64,000 nucleotides of DNA from contig NZ_FOYF01000001.1 in NCBI RefSeq assembly GCF_900115925.1, forward strand, positions 868,001 through 932,000, in the 5' to 3' direction. The notes under the pieces are model-generated. The model was not told where the DNA came from. It made no database searches and saw only the letters and a list, made by a program, of their open reading frames with translations. Numbering within the stretch: the stretch's first letter is position 1; every line of letters starts with the position of its first letter. The translations under genes were made by a program, and so were the position numbers. Source of the stretch: Bacillus sp. cl95. GTDB taxonomy: Bacteria > Bacillota > Bacilli > Bacillales > Cytobacillaceae. Below are positions 33,257 through 41,458 of the stretch, in pieces.

Positions 33257-35302
33257 TTAATGACCTTTTTTTCCTTTACCTTTTTTCAATTTCTTTTCCC
33301 ACTTCTTTGTTTCTTCTTCGATCGTTTTTTTCCATTTATCCGCTTCGTTCTTAAACTGCTCTTCTACAGACCTTTTTCTTTCTTCTTCACGTCTTTTTTC
33401 TTCCATGAATGTTGCAATGTGAGGAACGTCAAAACGAGTATTTGGGGTATTTTTAACGGCGTCCTTCATGAAATCTTTAAAGATGACGGCTGCCCCTTCA
33501 CTACTTGTGGTATTCAAATAATGGTTCTTATCGGTCTTATCGTATCCTACCCAAACAGCTCCTACAAGACTTTGAGTATATCCAACGAACCATTGATCTT
33601 TTACACCATCAATCCCTTCTATGGGTACCTGGGTTGAACCTGTCTTACCAGCAACTTCATAACCTGTAATTTGTGCTGCCTTACCTGTACCATGTTCGAC
33701 CACTCCTAAAAGCATGGTCGTCATCTTATCTGTCACAATCTTATTGGTCACTTTTATTTTTTTCTCTTTAAAACGGGCAACAACGTTTCCATCAACATCA
33801 ACAATCTTCTTAATAGAATGCGCTTTTGTTCTTGTACCTGAATTAGGAAATACGGAATAGGCTTCAGCCATTTCCTTTGGAGATACTCCCGTTTGTAAGC
33901 CACCTAAAGCCAGTGCAAGATTGCGTTCCCCTTTTTCTAAAGGAATGCCAAAGCGGTTAATGGCATCAAGACCTTTTTCAATACCTATTTCATTTAACAG
34001 CCAAACAGCTGGAATATTATAGGACTCCTTAACCGCTTCATACATTGGAACATCACCATGTATACGACCTTTATAATTCTTTGGCTCATAGTTACCAAAT
34101 TTCATAGGTTCATCTTTTACAAGGTCCTTAATATCCCAACCTTCTTCAATGGCCGGAGTATAAACAGCAATCGGCTTCATTGTTGAACCTGGCTGAGCTT
34201 TAAGCTGTGTTGCCCTATTATAGCCTCTAAAATAATGCTGTCCTCTGCCACCGACAATCGCTCTTAGGCCACCAGTTTGTGGATCCATCAAAACAGCGCC
34301 ACTTTGTACTATGGTATCATCGTTACTTGACGGAAACAGACTATCACTGGCATATGTGTTTTCAACAGCCCCCTGCATGGTCGTATCCATTTCCGTATAA
34401 ATCTTGTATCCTTCCGTTAATAACTGGTCTTGCGACAACCCGTATACCTTAATTGCTTCATCCAATACGTGATCAACATAGTAAGGGTATTTACCTTTAA
34501 AAGGATCAGCCCCTTTGTCTTTCAAAGTTACCTTTTCAGATTTTGCTTGTTCGTATTGATTTTGAGAAATCATTCCTTGTTCTTTCATTTGAACCAATAC
34601 GACGTCCCGTCTATCCTTCGCCTTTTCGATATGTTCGTACGGATTAAGTGCGGAAGGTGCTTTTATTAGTCCCGCGATAAGCGCAGATTCTGCGATAGTT
34701 AAATCTTTTGGTTCTTTTCCGAAATATTTAAGTGAGGCTTGCTTGATTCCCCATGACCCTTCACCAAAATAGATCATGTTCAAATACATCTGCAGGATTT
34801 CGTCTTTGCTATATTCCTTCTCAATTTCGCGAGCCAAGAAAACCTCTTCTAATTTTCTATCGTAAGTTTTTTCAGTAGAAAGCAAAGCGTTCTTCGTTAA
34901 TTGCTGGGTGATGGTACTTCCACCTTCCACTACTCCGCCAGCCTTTAAATTACGGAAAAATGCTCTTGAAATCCCGATTAAATCGACTCCACTATGATCG
35001 TAAAAGCGGTGATCCTCGATTGCGACTACAGCATTTTTCATATGCACTGGTATCTCATTTATCGAAACGCCTTCGTTTTTGTTTCCTGAGATTTTGCTGG
35101 CTACCTTACCATTTACATCATAAATAACTGTTGGTTGTAATAGTTCATTCTTCAACTTTGAAATATCCACATCCGATGAAAAAAACTGAAAGAAACCTAA
35201 TCCTATTAAAATGAAACTAGTGACTAACAATAAGACGATTTGTTTCCAATGACGTTGTTTCCAATCTTTTTTCATTTTGTTTCTATAACTTTCCCTATTC
35301 AT
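33257..35302 (-). CDS. pbpF: Class A penicillin-binding protein (PbpF/PbpG-like)
   Basis: 681 residues. One N-terminal membrane anchor (about 22-41) is followed by a GT51 glycosyltransferase domain (EDHRFYDHSGVD and GGSTITQQLTKN) and a transpeptidase domain with the serine motif STMK (QPGSTMKPIAVY), SYN (KESYNIPAVW) and KTG (VAGKTGSTQVP). It polymerises and cross-links peptidoglycan outside the membrane. Length and overall pattern fit the sporulation-linked PbpF/PbpG group; which one is not certain. The last 60 residues are an extremely charged Lys/Glu tail ending in GKGKKGH. Confidence 0.88.
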   Translation of the reverse strand: MNRESYRNKMKKDWKQRHWKQIVLLLVTSFILIGLGFFQFFSSDVDISKLKNELLQPTVIYDVNGKVASKISGNKNEGVSINEIPVHMKNAVVAIEDHRFYDHSGVDLIGISRAFFRNLKAGGVVEGGSTITQQLTKNALLSTEKTYDRKLEEVFLAREIEKEYSKDEILQMYLNMIYFGEGSWGIKQASLKYFGKEPKDLTIAESALIAGLIKAPSALNPYEHIEKAKDRRDVVLVQMKEQGMISQNQYEQAKSEKVTLKDKGADPFKGKYPYYVDHVLDEAIKVYGLSQDQLLTEGYKIYTEMDTTMQGAVENTYASDSLFPSSNDDTIVQSGAVLMDPQTGGLRAIVGGRGQHYFRGYNRATQLKAQPGSTMKPIAVYTPAIEEGWDIKDLVKDEPMKFGNYEPKNYKGRIHGDVPMYEAVKESYNIPAVWLLNEIGIEKGLDAINRFGIPLEKGERNLALALGGLQTGVSPKEMAEAYSVFPNSGTRTKAHSIKKIVDVDGNVVARFKEKKIKVTNKIVTDKMTTMLLGVVEHGTGKAAQITGYEVAGKTGSTQVPIEGIDGVKDQWFVGYTQSLVGAVWVGYDKTDKNHYLNTTSSEGAAVIFKDFMKDAVKNTPNTRFDVPHIATFMEEKRREEERKRSVEEQFKNEADKWKKTIEEETKKWEKKLKKGKGKKGH

Positions 35303-35396
35303 ATGTTCCCCCTGCGAATTACTTTCTTGATGTGTTTATGTGAAGTATCGTTTACTTTTACCCATTATAAAAAAAACATATTCATTGAACGAAAAT

Positions 35397-35426
35397 AAAA
35401 AGCGTTCGATTCATATCGAATGCTTT
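35397..35426 (-). terminator. Terminator of the 60-residue gene
   Basis: AAAGC.TTCGAT / ATCGAA.GCTTT with loop TCAT, then TTTTTATTTT on the minus strand. Confidence 0.8.
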
Positions 35427-35427
35427 A

Positions 35428-35610
35428 TTAATTGCTTATTTGATCTCGCTCCATGTTTTCGTGTGGAAGTAAATTTACTTCTGTTAGTTCCTTATATAAT
35501 GACTCCATATACATATATACAATTTGTTTTGTTTTATCATCGGCATCAAGAATCTCAAGATGTTGTAAACATTTACGAATGGTAGGATGCATAACTTGCG
35601 AATTACTCAT
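35428..35610 (-). CDS. Small hypothetical protein
   Basis: 60 residues, soluble and helical (MHPTIRKCLQHLEILDADD, then QIVYMYMESLYKELTE). The ATG at 35610 has GAGGTG six bases upstream; a GTG at 35619 lies inside that site. It has its own terminator. I do not recognise the family. Confidence 0.6.
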   Translation of the reverse strand: MSNSQVMHPTIRKCLQHLEILDADDKTKQIVYMYMESLYKELTEVNLLPHENMERDQISN

Positions 35611-35700
35611 TCTGTTCACCTCAGTCTCTTACATTTTAAAATAAGATTCGTTTGCGATATGCATTTTTTGAGGGTAACTTAATAGAATTAATGCCATGGA

Positions 35701-35722
35701 AAAAAGCAGACAATGTCTGCTC
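35701..35722 (-). terminator. Terminator of the XRE regulator
   Basis: AGCAGACA / TGTCTGCT palindrome followed by TTTTTT on the minus strand. Confidence 0.8.
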
Positions 35723-35730
35723 TCAAAAGT

Positions 35731-36189
35731 TTACCCTTTACATAATTCTTCAAATCTCATTTTTGCCGAATGCTCATCCATACTACTATAGATTCTAAAA
35801 TGTTCCTCGTCCAAGATGCGGAAATGCTGACTTACAATATTTTGTTGTAAAATAAAGCCATTTCTTCTCATCATTTCTCTCCACCAAATCTTCCCACCCA
35901 GTGTTTTTTCTTGACGATAGTCTCTTCCATCACGAGCCACTGTTTCTAAAACCTCTAAAGGTTCATTTCCGAAAATAAATTGAATGGTTTCTGTTTCACG
36001 GAAAAGTGCACATGTAGCAACGACTGTGGACCAATTGGCAAGTGCTCTGCCTTTTTCAATCTGTACAAGCGTTTTCTTAGATAGACCGATGATATCGGCC
36101 ATCTTATCTTGTGTATAACCCGCTTCCGTTCGTACAAGCCTTAACTTTTCCGATATCTTGAGGATAATCTCATCTCTTGTCACATTCAT
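35731..36189 (-). CDS. XRE-family transcriptional regulator
   Basis: 152 residues. An N-terminal helix-turn-helix (about 10-65: VRTEAGYTQDKMADIIGLSKKTLVQIEKG) is followed by a C-terminal domain (about 66-152) with WWREMMRRNGFILQQN. No enzyme motif or membrane segment. It is a single gene. A palindrome GTGTAATTTTACAC 22 bases before its start may be its own operator. I cannot name its targets. Confidence 0.82.
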   Translation of the reverse strand: MNVTRDEIILKISEKLRLVRTEAGYTQDKMADIIGLSKKTLVQIEKGRALANWSTVVATCALFRETETIQFIFGNEPLEVLETVARDGRDYRQEKTLGGKIWWREMMRRNGFILQQNIVSQHFRILDEEHFRIYSSMDEHSAKMRFEELCKG

Positions 36190-36210
36190 ACCTTCTTCTT
36201 TTTATGGTTA

Positions 36211-36224
36211 GTGTAATTTTACAC
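36211..36224. promoter_or_regulatory. Palindrome before the XRE gene, candidate operator
   Basis: GTGTAA TT TTACAC, a perfect 14-bp palindrome. Read on the minus strand with flanks it is ATTTGTGTAAAATTACAC, which contains the TTTGTGTAA core of the two 21-bp tandem arrays. Confidence 0.5.
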
Positions 36225-36264
36225 AAATATTCTTTTATTTAAAAGCTATTTGCAAAATAATCAT

Positions 36265-36298
36265 AAAAAAATGCCTAAGTTGAAACTTAGACATTTTT
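36265..36298 (-). terminator. Terminator of thiT
   Basis: AATG.CTAAGTT / AACTTAG.CATT with a two-base loop, T-rich on both strands. Confidence 0.85.
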
Positions 36299-36329
36299 AT
36301 TGATTCGCTTTATTGAACTTGCCTGTTGA

Positions 36330-36905
36330 TTAAATCATTCTTTTCGGTAATGCACTTACAACTAATATCATGATGATTGCGCTAATGATAAGACTTGGCA
36401 GCATGTACGTTCCATTATAAATAAGAGAATACAAGGCAACTGGCTGACCCTTCGGAGCATAAGAACCAAAGAATACAATTCCAGAAATGAAATGACAAAG
36501 AAAGCGAAGGACACTTCCTACTACTGTTCCTAATATCAAACCTGTTATCCATTTTGTTCGCTTATTCTCCATAAGACCACTTTTTACTTGCCCTGCAAAT
36601 AGCCCAGCAAACCCTAAAACCGAAAAGGCAATTAAGTAATCCAGTACACCCTGTACCGGAGTGTAAATAGATGCAAACCCTAAAATAAATTGTAGTAGTC
36701 CAAGCAATAAACCAGTCAGAACCCCGCCTTTAATCCCCCAACGGAAAGCCATTAAGAACACCGGTACCATCGCAATCGAGACGGACCCTCCTTGTGGCCA
36801 AATTCTCGAAAACACGAATGCTGATACTAGATCAAGTAAATAGGCAAGCGCTGTAAAAACAGCAATTTCCACTAAAAATAATGTCTTACTCTGAGATTGT
36901 TTCAT
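36330..36905 (-). CDS. thiT: Thiamine ECF transporter substrate-binding protein ThiT
   Basis: 191 residues with six hydrophobic segments. ThiT (YuaJ) is the membrane S-component that binds thiamine and works with the shared EcfA/EcfA'/EcfT module. Family features include FSRIWPQGGSVSIAMVPVF near the N terminus and the third-helix region GFASIYTPVQGVLDY. Identity is strongly supported by the TPP riboswitch and its terminator directly upstream. No ECF module genes are nearby, as expected for a group II system. Confidence 0.95.
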   Translation of the reverse strand: MKQSQSKTLFLVEIAVFTALAYLLDLVSAFVFSRIWPQGGSVSIAMVPVFLMAFRWGIKGGVLTGLLLGLLQFILGFASIYTPVQGVLDYLIAFSVLGFAGLFAGQVKSGLMENKRTKWITGLILGTVVGSVLRFLCHFISGIVFFGSYAPKGQPVALYSLIYNGTYMLPSLIISAIIMILVVSALPKRMI

Positions 36906-36984
36906 ATACGTTTCCCCCTTTTATGGTTGGATATCGTTGAAACCTAACCTAACAGTCGACATGGCGCATTGGTATTTTGTGCAA

Positions 36985-37029
36985 ATAAAAAAGCAATCTG
37001 GACGGTTGCGCGCTTGGTCCAAATTGCTG
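36985..37029 (-). terminator. Riboswitch-controlled terminator before thiT
   Basis: Minus-strand AGCAAT.TGGAC / GTCCA.ATTGCT stem with a 13-base loop, then TTTTTTATTT. It follows the TPP aptamer and should form when TPP is bound. Confidence 0.85.
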
Positions 37030-37042
37030 ACATTATTCACCA

Positions 37043-37132
37043 AACCACATCCCTACGCTAGCGTTAACTAACAGGTTCAAAGGGTCAGAACTCGATCGTT
37101 CACTCTCAGCCAAATTTGGCCCCCCTTGTGGA
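37043..37132 (-). promoter_or_regulatory. TPP (THI-box) riboswitch
   Basis: On the minus strand the conserved aptamer landmarks occur in order: ACAAGGGGGGCC, GGCTGAGAGTG, GACCCTTTGAACCTGTTAG and TAGCGTAGGGATGTGG. They are the standard THI box that senses thiamine pyrophosphate. The downstream terminator and thiT gene complete the unit. Confidence 0.97.
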
Positions 37133-37318
37133 AGTATTCAATTGATTTCCTCTATGAATATACTACTCTAAATTTATTTTTACAAGTCACACACTAAAAT
37201 ACAATGAAAGTAGTGGTTTTAAGTCCTTTTTTTTCAAAAATTAAAGGAATTTCCCCACCTTTAACGAATAACTCAAATAACCATTCTTTTCGGAACCTAA
37301 TTCATATGGAGGCTTGAC

Positions 37319-38479
37319 ATGATACAAGATACGAAGAACAAATTTCTGTTTTATCTTCAAAGCCATAAAGACGAATTATTAAACGATTGGGCCAAATCGA
37401 TCATGGTCTCCAATGATGATCCATTCAAAGATAAAATCATTGAGAATGCTACTTCTATATTTAGCATTATTGAAAATACATTCCTTCTTTCAGAAGAAGA
37501 ACTACTTCATTTTATACAGGATTTAGCGCATCATGTGGCAGAAGAAAGAGTCTTAGCCAACATTAACATCGGTGACTTTGTCTATAACGTCGACCTTGGA
37601 AGGTCCCTTGTTTATACGCAGTTGAGCAAAGCTGGACTCGACTGGCCTGACCTGCAAGAGTCTATAAACAAAATCAATTTTTGTTTTGATAAATTTCTAT
37701 ATTATGCGGTAACCCATTATACTGAAGCGAAAAATAAAATTATTGAAGAAAAGACGCAGTTTATTGATTCTACACACCAAGATCGTCTTACATTGTTGGG
37801 ACAAATGACTTCAAGCTTTATCCATGAATTTCGAAACCCAATGACATCCATTCAAGGTTTTATCCAACTCCTTAAAGCGGATTATCCAAGTATGAAATAT
37901 CTTGATATTATTTCGAACGAACTTGAGCAATTGAACTTTCGCATCTCGCAGTTCTTACTACTGTCTAAAAAAGAATTAATTGGTAAAGAAAAGGTTATGT
38001 TCCAATTGAATCAAATGATCGAAGAAGTCTTAAACTTCTTGTATCCTAGCATCCTTGATGGAAAAGTGCGAATTATTAAGGAACTTGATAGGGATCTTCC
38101 TCTATGGGGATACGCAGATGAAATCAGACAGGTTTTCATTAACATTATTTTTAATGCAATTGACGTTCTTGGACATCATGATGTAGATCAACCAACAATT
38201 GAAATCATTAGTCATCCCGTACAAAGTGGAACAATTAGAATAGATATTGCCAACAATGGTCCAATGATTCCAGAAGAGTATCATCGCACTATTTTTGAAC
38301 CTTTTTTTACAACCAAAAAGCTAGGCACTGGACTTGGACTTTTTGTATGTAAAGAAATTATCGAAAAGCATAAAGGACATCTGTCATGTATATCCACTAT
38401 AGATAAAACCATGTTTTCCATTGTACTACCCATTGCTGAGGAAGAAATTTTTTCACCTGTAGACACTCCCCTTCCATAA
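37319..38479 (+). CDS. Soluble sensor histidine kinase
   Basis: 386 residues without membrane segments. The N-terminal 150 residues are helical, in the style of RsbR-type sensor domains. The kinase core has the phospho-accepting His in SSFIHEFRNPMTSIQGF (near residue 175), then NIIFNAID, DIANNGPMIP and KKLGTGLGLFVCKEI. There is no response regulator next to it. The HEFRNP motif resembles the Spo0A-phosphorelay kinases, so a sporulation or phosphorelay role is conceivable but not shown. GGAGG six bases before the ATG. Confidence 0.85.
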   Translation: MIQDTKNKFLFYLQSHKDELLNDWAKSIMVSNDDPFKDKIIENATSIFSIIENTFLLSEEELLHFIQDLAHHVAEERVLANINIGDFVYNVDLGRSLVYTQLSKAGLDWPDLQESINKINFCFDKFLYYAVTHYTEAKNKIIEEKTQFIDSTHQDRLTLLGQMTSSFIHEFRNPMTSIQGFIQLLKADYPSMKYLDIISNELEQLNFRISQFLLLSKKELIGKEKVMFQLNQMIEEVLNFLYPSILDGKVRIIKELDRDLPLWGYADEIRQVFINIIFNAIDVLGHHDVDQPTIEIISHPVQSGTIRIDIANNGPMIPEEYHRTIFEPFFTTKKLGTGLGLFVCKEIIEKHKGHLSCISTIDKTMFSIVLPIAEEEIFSPVDTPLP

Positions 38480-38510
38480 GGGTACCTAACTCATTCGAGG
38501 AGGCCAACGT

Positions 38511-39059
38511 TTGTTTTCATTAAAAATAGATCAAGATATTGAGCTGCAATTATTTCAAATACACGATGCTGAAAGACTCTATAATCTTGTAGACCGTAAT
38601 CGGAATCATCTTCGCGAATGGCTTCCTTGGGTTGACGGGATGACACATCCTTCCCAATATCATGCGATTATTCCTTTATGGTTAAAACAATTTGCTGATA
38701 ATAATGGTTTCAATGTTGGAATTCTGTATAGAAAAAAATTAGTTGGTTGCATCGGTTTCCATCAAATTGATTGGCGCAACAGGCAAACAAGTCTTGGATA
38801 TTATCTAAGCGAAAAAGCCCAAGGATACGGGATTATGACAAGGTGTGTTCGAGCTTTAGTTAATTATGCTTTCTTAGATCTTGGTCTAAATCGCGTTGAA
38901 ATTCGCTGTGGTGAATACAACATAAAGAGCCGATCGATACCCGAAAGACTTGGATTTGTAAAAGAGGGTGCAATTCGAGATGGCGAGGTATTGAATGGAG
39001 TTTTTCACGATTTGATAGTTTACGGCATGTTATCAAGGGAATGGAATAAACAAGATTAA
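38511..39059 (+). CDS. GNAT N-acetyltransferase, RimL/YdaF-like
   Basis: 182 residues starting from TTG, with GAGGAGG eight bases upstream. The GNAT fold is seen in REWLPWVDGMTHPSQ, IGFHQIDWRNRQTSLGYYL, the acetyl-CoA pyrophosphate loop KAQGYGIMTRCV, then RVEIRCGEYNIKSRSIPERL. It resembles ribosomal-protein-serine acetyltransferases such as YdaF and RimJ/RimL. The actual substrate is unknown. It follows the kinase gene by 31 bases and ends in a terminator. Confidence 0.85.
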   Translation: MFSLKIDQDIELQLFQIHDAERLYNLVDRNRNHLREWLPWVDGMTHPSQYHAIIPLWLKQFADNNGFNVGILYRKKLVGCIGFHQIDWRNRQTSLGYYLSEKAQGYGIMTRCVRALVNYAFLDLGLNRVEIRCGEYNIKSRSIPERLGFVKEGAIRDGEVLNGVFHDLIVYGMLSREWNKQD

Positions 39060-39061
39060 CA

Positions 39062-39085
39062 AAAACTGCTGATGGCAGTTTTTTT
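39062..39085 (+). terminator. Terminator of the GNAT gene
   Basis: AAACTGC / GCAGTTT stem with a short loop, then a run of T. Confidence 0.8.
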
Positions 39086-39099
39086 TATTGGCTCTTTTC

Positions 39100-39262
39100 T
39101 AAAAGATTGTTGTTTTTCTAATAAGCTTTGTGGAAGAAAACCATATTCAAAGAAGTTCATTGGAGCGGAAGGTGCGAGACTCCTCGAAAATGCTATCACC
39201 TTTTCTTTGTGCTGCGGGAGCAGCGGGACAGGTGAGCATCCTGGAGTGGTAATCAACCACTA
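39100..39262. repeat. R2 dispersed repeat
   Basis: It contains TTGGAGCGGAAGGTGCGAG, TGCGGGAGCAGCGGGACAGG and TCCTGGAGTGGTAATCAACC, features of a widespread Bacillus intergenic repeat as I remember it. An insert at 39182 (CCTCGAAAATGCTATCACC then TTTTCTTTGTGC) matches a module in the R1 copy at 13642. No gene is seen in 39086-39469; the 69-residue frame here is part of the repeat. Confidence 0.8.
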
Positions 39263-39469
39263 CTTTTTATTTGTTAAATAGTAACAAATCTTACGAAAAC
39301 GACTTTTTATAAAAAAAAACATTAATTAAAGTTTCAATTGAACTTAATTGTAAAAAAAGGATGTAAGGGAATATTAAAAGAAATCCAGATTAAAATCAAA
39401 TTCATTCCCTTTCTTAATTATAAACAACTTTGAACGGAGGTGGCGGCCTTACATCTAGTAGGGTTTCAT

Positions 39470-40774
39470 ATGATTATTACAAATGTCATATTAATTATCA
39501 TTCTTATTGCACTGACAGCTTTCTTTGTTGCATCTGAGTTTGCAGTAGTAAAAATACGAGGTACAAGAATTGATCAATTATTAGCAGAAGGCCATCCAAA
39601 GGCCAAGGCTGCCAAGAGAGTAGTCACACATATGGATGAGTACCTCTCTGCCTGTCAATTAGGGATAACCATTACATCATTAGGACTAGGTTGGCTTGGT
39701 GAACCTACTGTCGAAAGAATGCTCCATCCCCTATTTGAGAGGTTGCAACTTCAAGAATCATTAAGTCATATTCTATCCTTTATTATCGCTTTTTCATTAA
39801 TTACCTTTTTACATGTGGTAGTGGGTGAATTAGCTCCAAAGACTTTTGCGATTCAAAAGGCAGAAGCCATCACTTTATTATTTTCACCGCCACTTATACT
39901 GTTTAATAAAATCATGTATCCATTCATTTGGCTATTAAATACTGCAGCAAGGCTAATTGTCGGCTTATTTGGACTAAAACCTGCCTCTGAACATGAACTC
40001 GCACACTCTGAGGAAGAACTAAGAATCATTCTTTCTGAGAGCTATAAGAGTGGAGAAATTAATCAATCTGAATTCAAATATGTGAACAGGATCTTTGAAT
40101 TTGATAATCGCGTTGCTAAAGAAATAATGGTACCACGTATGGAGATGGTTTGTTTATCAATTGACCAAAACATGGACGAAATTTTCAAAACGATAAGAGA
40201 AGAAAGATATACACGATATCCCGTCATTGATGGAGACAAAGATAATATACTCGGCATCGTAAATTCTAAGGAAATCTTAACGGATTGCATTATGCAAAAG
40301 TGTAAAGGTGAGGAACCTTTAACACCATATATTAAACCAGTTATCAGGGCTATGGAAAACATTCCTATTCAAGACTTATTAATGAGGATGCAAAAGGACC
40401 GCTCGCAAATGGCCATTTTATCCGATGAATACGGAGGGACAGCTGGCCTTGTAACAACTGAAGATATTTTGGAAGAAATAGTCGGAGAAATCCGAGATGA
40501 GTTTGATACTGATGAGCTTCCACTCATACAAAAGATGGGAAAGGATCACTATATATTGGATGGAAAAGTACTAATCACGGAAGTAAACGACCTTTTAGGC
40601 ATCGATCTAGAAGAAGATGACGTGGATACAATAGCTGGATGGTTCTTGACACGTAAATATGAAATAAATGAAGGCGACAGCATAAATGCTGACGGTTATG
40701 AATTTAAGATTAAGGAGTTAGAAGGACATCATATTTGGTACTTAGAGGTTAAAAAGGTCAGTGAGAATGTTTAA
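39470..40774 (+). CDS. mpfA: CNNM/CorC-type magnesium exporter, MpfA (YhdP)-like
   Basis: 434 residues. A DUF21/CNNM membrane domain with three or four helices (about 1-190, [18 protein letters not shown] and [19 protein letters not shown]) is followed by a pair of CBS domains (about 205-330) and a C-terminal CorC/HlyC domain (about 345-430). MpfA of B. subtilis (YhdP) exports magnesium. I chose the ATG at 39470 by comparison with its paralog at 41459; a GTG at 39440 overlaps GGAGG. In B. subtilis yhdP and yhdT also flank a MerR gene. Confidence 0.88.
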   Translation: MIITNVILIIILIALTAFFVASEFAVVKIRGTRIDQLLAEGHPKAKAAKRVVTHMDEYLSACQLGITITSLGLGWLGEPTVERMLHPLFERLQLQESLSHILSFIIAFSLITFLHVVVGELAPKTFAIQKAEAITLLFSPPLILFNKIMYPFIWLLNTAARLIVGLFGLKPASEHELAHSEEELRIILSESYKSGEINQSEFKYVNRIFEFDNRVAKEIMVPRMEMVCLSIDQNMDEIFKTIREERYTRYPVIDGDKDNILGIVNSKEILTDCIMQKCKGEEPLTPYIKPVIRAMENIPIQDLLMRMQKDRSQMAILSDEYGGTAGLVTTEDILEEIVGEIRDEFDTDELPLIQKMGKDHYILDGKVLITEVNDLLGIDLEEDDVDTIAGWFLTRKYEINEGDSINADGYEFKIKELEGHHIWYLEVKKVSENV

Positions 40775-40793
40775 CTTTAAGAAATTATTTCTA

Positions 40794-40832
40794 CAAAAAC
40801 AAACGTCTTCGTTTTGTGGACGTTTGTTTTTG
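40794..40832 (+). terminator. Terminator of the mpfA-like gene
   Basis: A 14-bp perfect stem CAAAAACAAACGTC / GACGTTTGTTTTTG with T-rich 3' side. Confidence 0.85.
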
Positions 40833-40908
40833 TATTTATAAATGATGCACATATTTTCTCCCCTATTCCCATACAATGTCTTACAACATTCTCTCTAAAC
40901 CGGAACGT

Positions 40909-40942
40909 TTGACTGTATACTTTCATTTGTATATAATGAAAG
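40909..40942 (+). promoter_or_regulatory. Promoter and candidate operator of the MerR gene
   Basis: TTGACT (40909-40914), 17 bases, TATAAT (40932-40937). A perfect interrupted palindrome CTTTCATT-7-AATGAAAG (40920-40942) covers the spacer and -10, the place where MerR-family proteins bind. The spacing is the ordinary 17, not the 19 of MerR-activated promoters, so autorepression is more likely. Confidence 0.7.
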
Positions 40943-40970
40943 GTAACTAATTTTACGTTAAAGAGGTGGT

Positions 40971-41392
40971 ATGATGGGGTTGTCTATCGTATCGGCGAAC
41001 TAGCAAGTATTGCAAATACTTCGAAAAGAACGATTGATTATTACACAACGATTGGACTGCTAAAAGCAGAACGTTCAAAAGGTAATTATCGTATTTATAC
41101 GGAAGAAGCATTGCAAGATTTGGAATTCATCGAAGCATGCAAGAGCATGCATTTTCCATTAGATGAGATTAAGAGAAAACTAGAAATAAAGAAAAACAAG
41201 ATAATTCGTGATTCAGAAGTGGAAGAACAAATCAATGCCGTTGCGCAACAAATGAAACAATTGCACAATGAGATAAATGTTTTATTGCCTTTGATAGAAA
41301 ATATGAATGAGGATCAACGTAAGGTTTTTTCTAAAAATATTAACTCCGAAGGCTCGGCACTTATGAAATCACTTTTGAATTTAACGAGTTAA
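40971..41392 (+). pseudogene. MerR-family regulator with frameshift at the start
   Basis: From 40982 the frame encodes a full MerR DNA-binding domain (VYRIGELASIANTSKRTIDYY, then GLLKAERSKGNYRIYTEEAL) and a helical C-terminal part. But this frame has no ATG, GTG or TTG near its beginning. The well-placed start (AGAGGTGGT then ATGATG) is in another frame and stops after ten codons. One extra G in the GGGG run at 40976-40979 would join them as Met-Met-Gly-Val-Val-Tyr-Arg-Ile-Gly. So it is a one-base deletion, a phase-variable tract or a sequencing error. B. subtilis has cueR (yhdQ) at this place; the effector here is unknown. Confidence 0.75.
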
Positions 41393-41458
41393 ATCAAATT
41401 TCGTTTATTAATCGGGAGGTGACTCCTTACTCGTTTTCTAACGAGATAGGGAAATTAT

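Noticed and set aside
33197-33637. 146-codon plus-strand frame at the end of pbpF
   Set aside because: It is phenylalanine-rich antisense of the Lys/Glu-rich PBP tail.
39072-39281. 69-codon frame after the GNAT gene
   Set aside because: It lies in the terminator and the R2 repeat.
41111-41392. Shorter MerR-like protein starting at TTG 41111
   Set aside because: This start would remove nearly all of the DNA-binding domain, which is clearly encoded upstream in the same frame.
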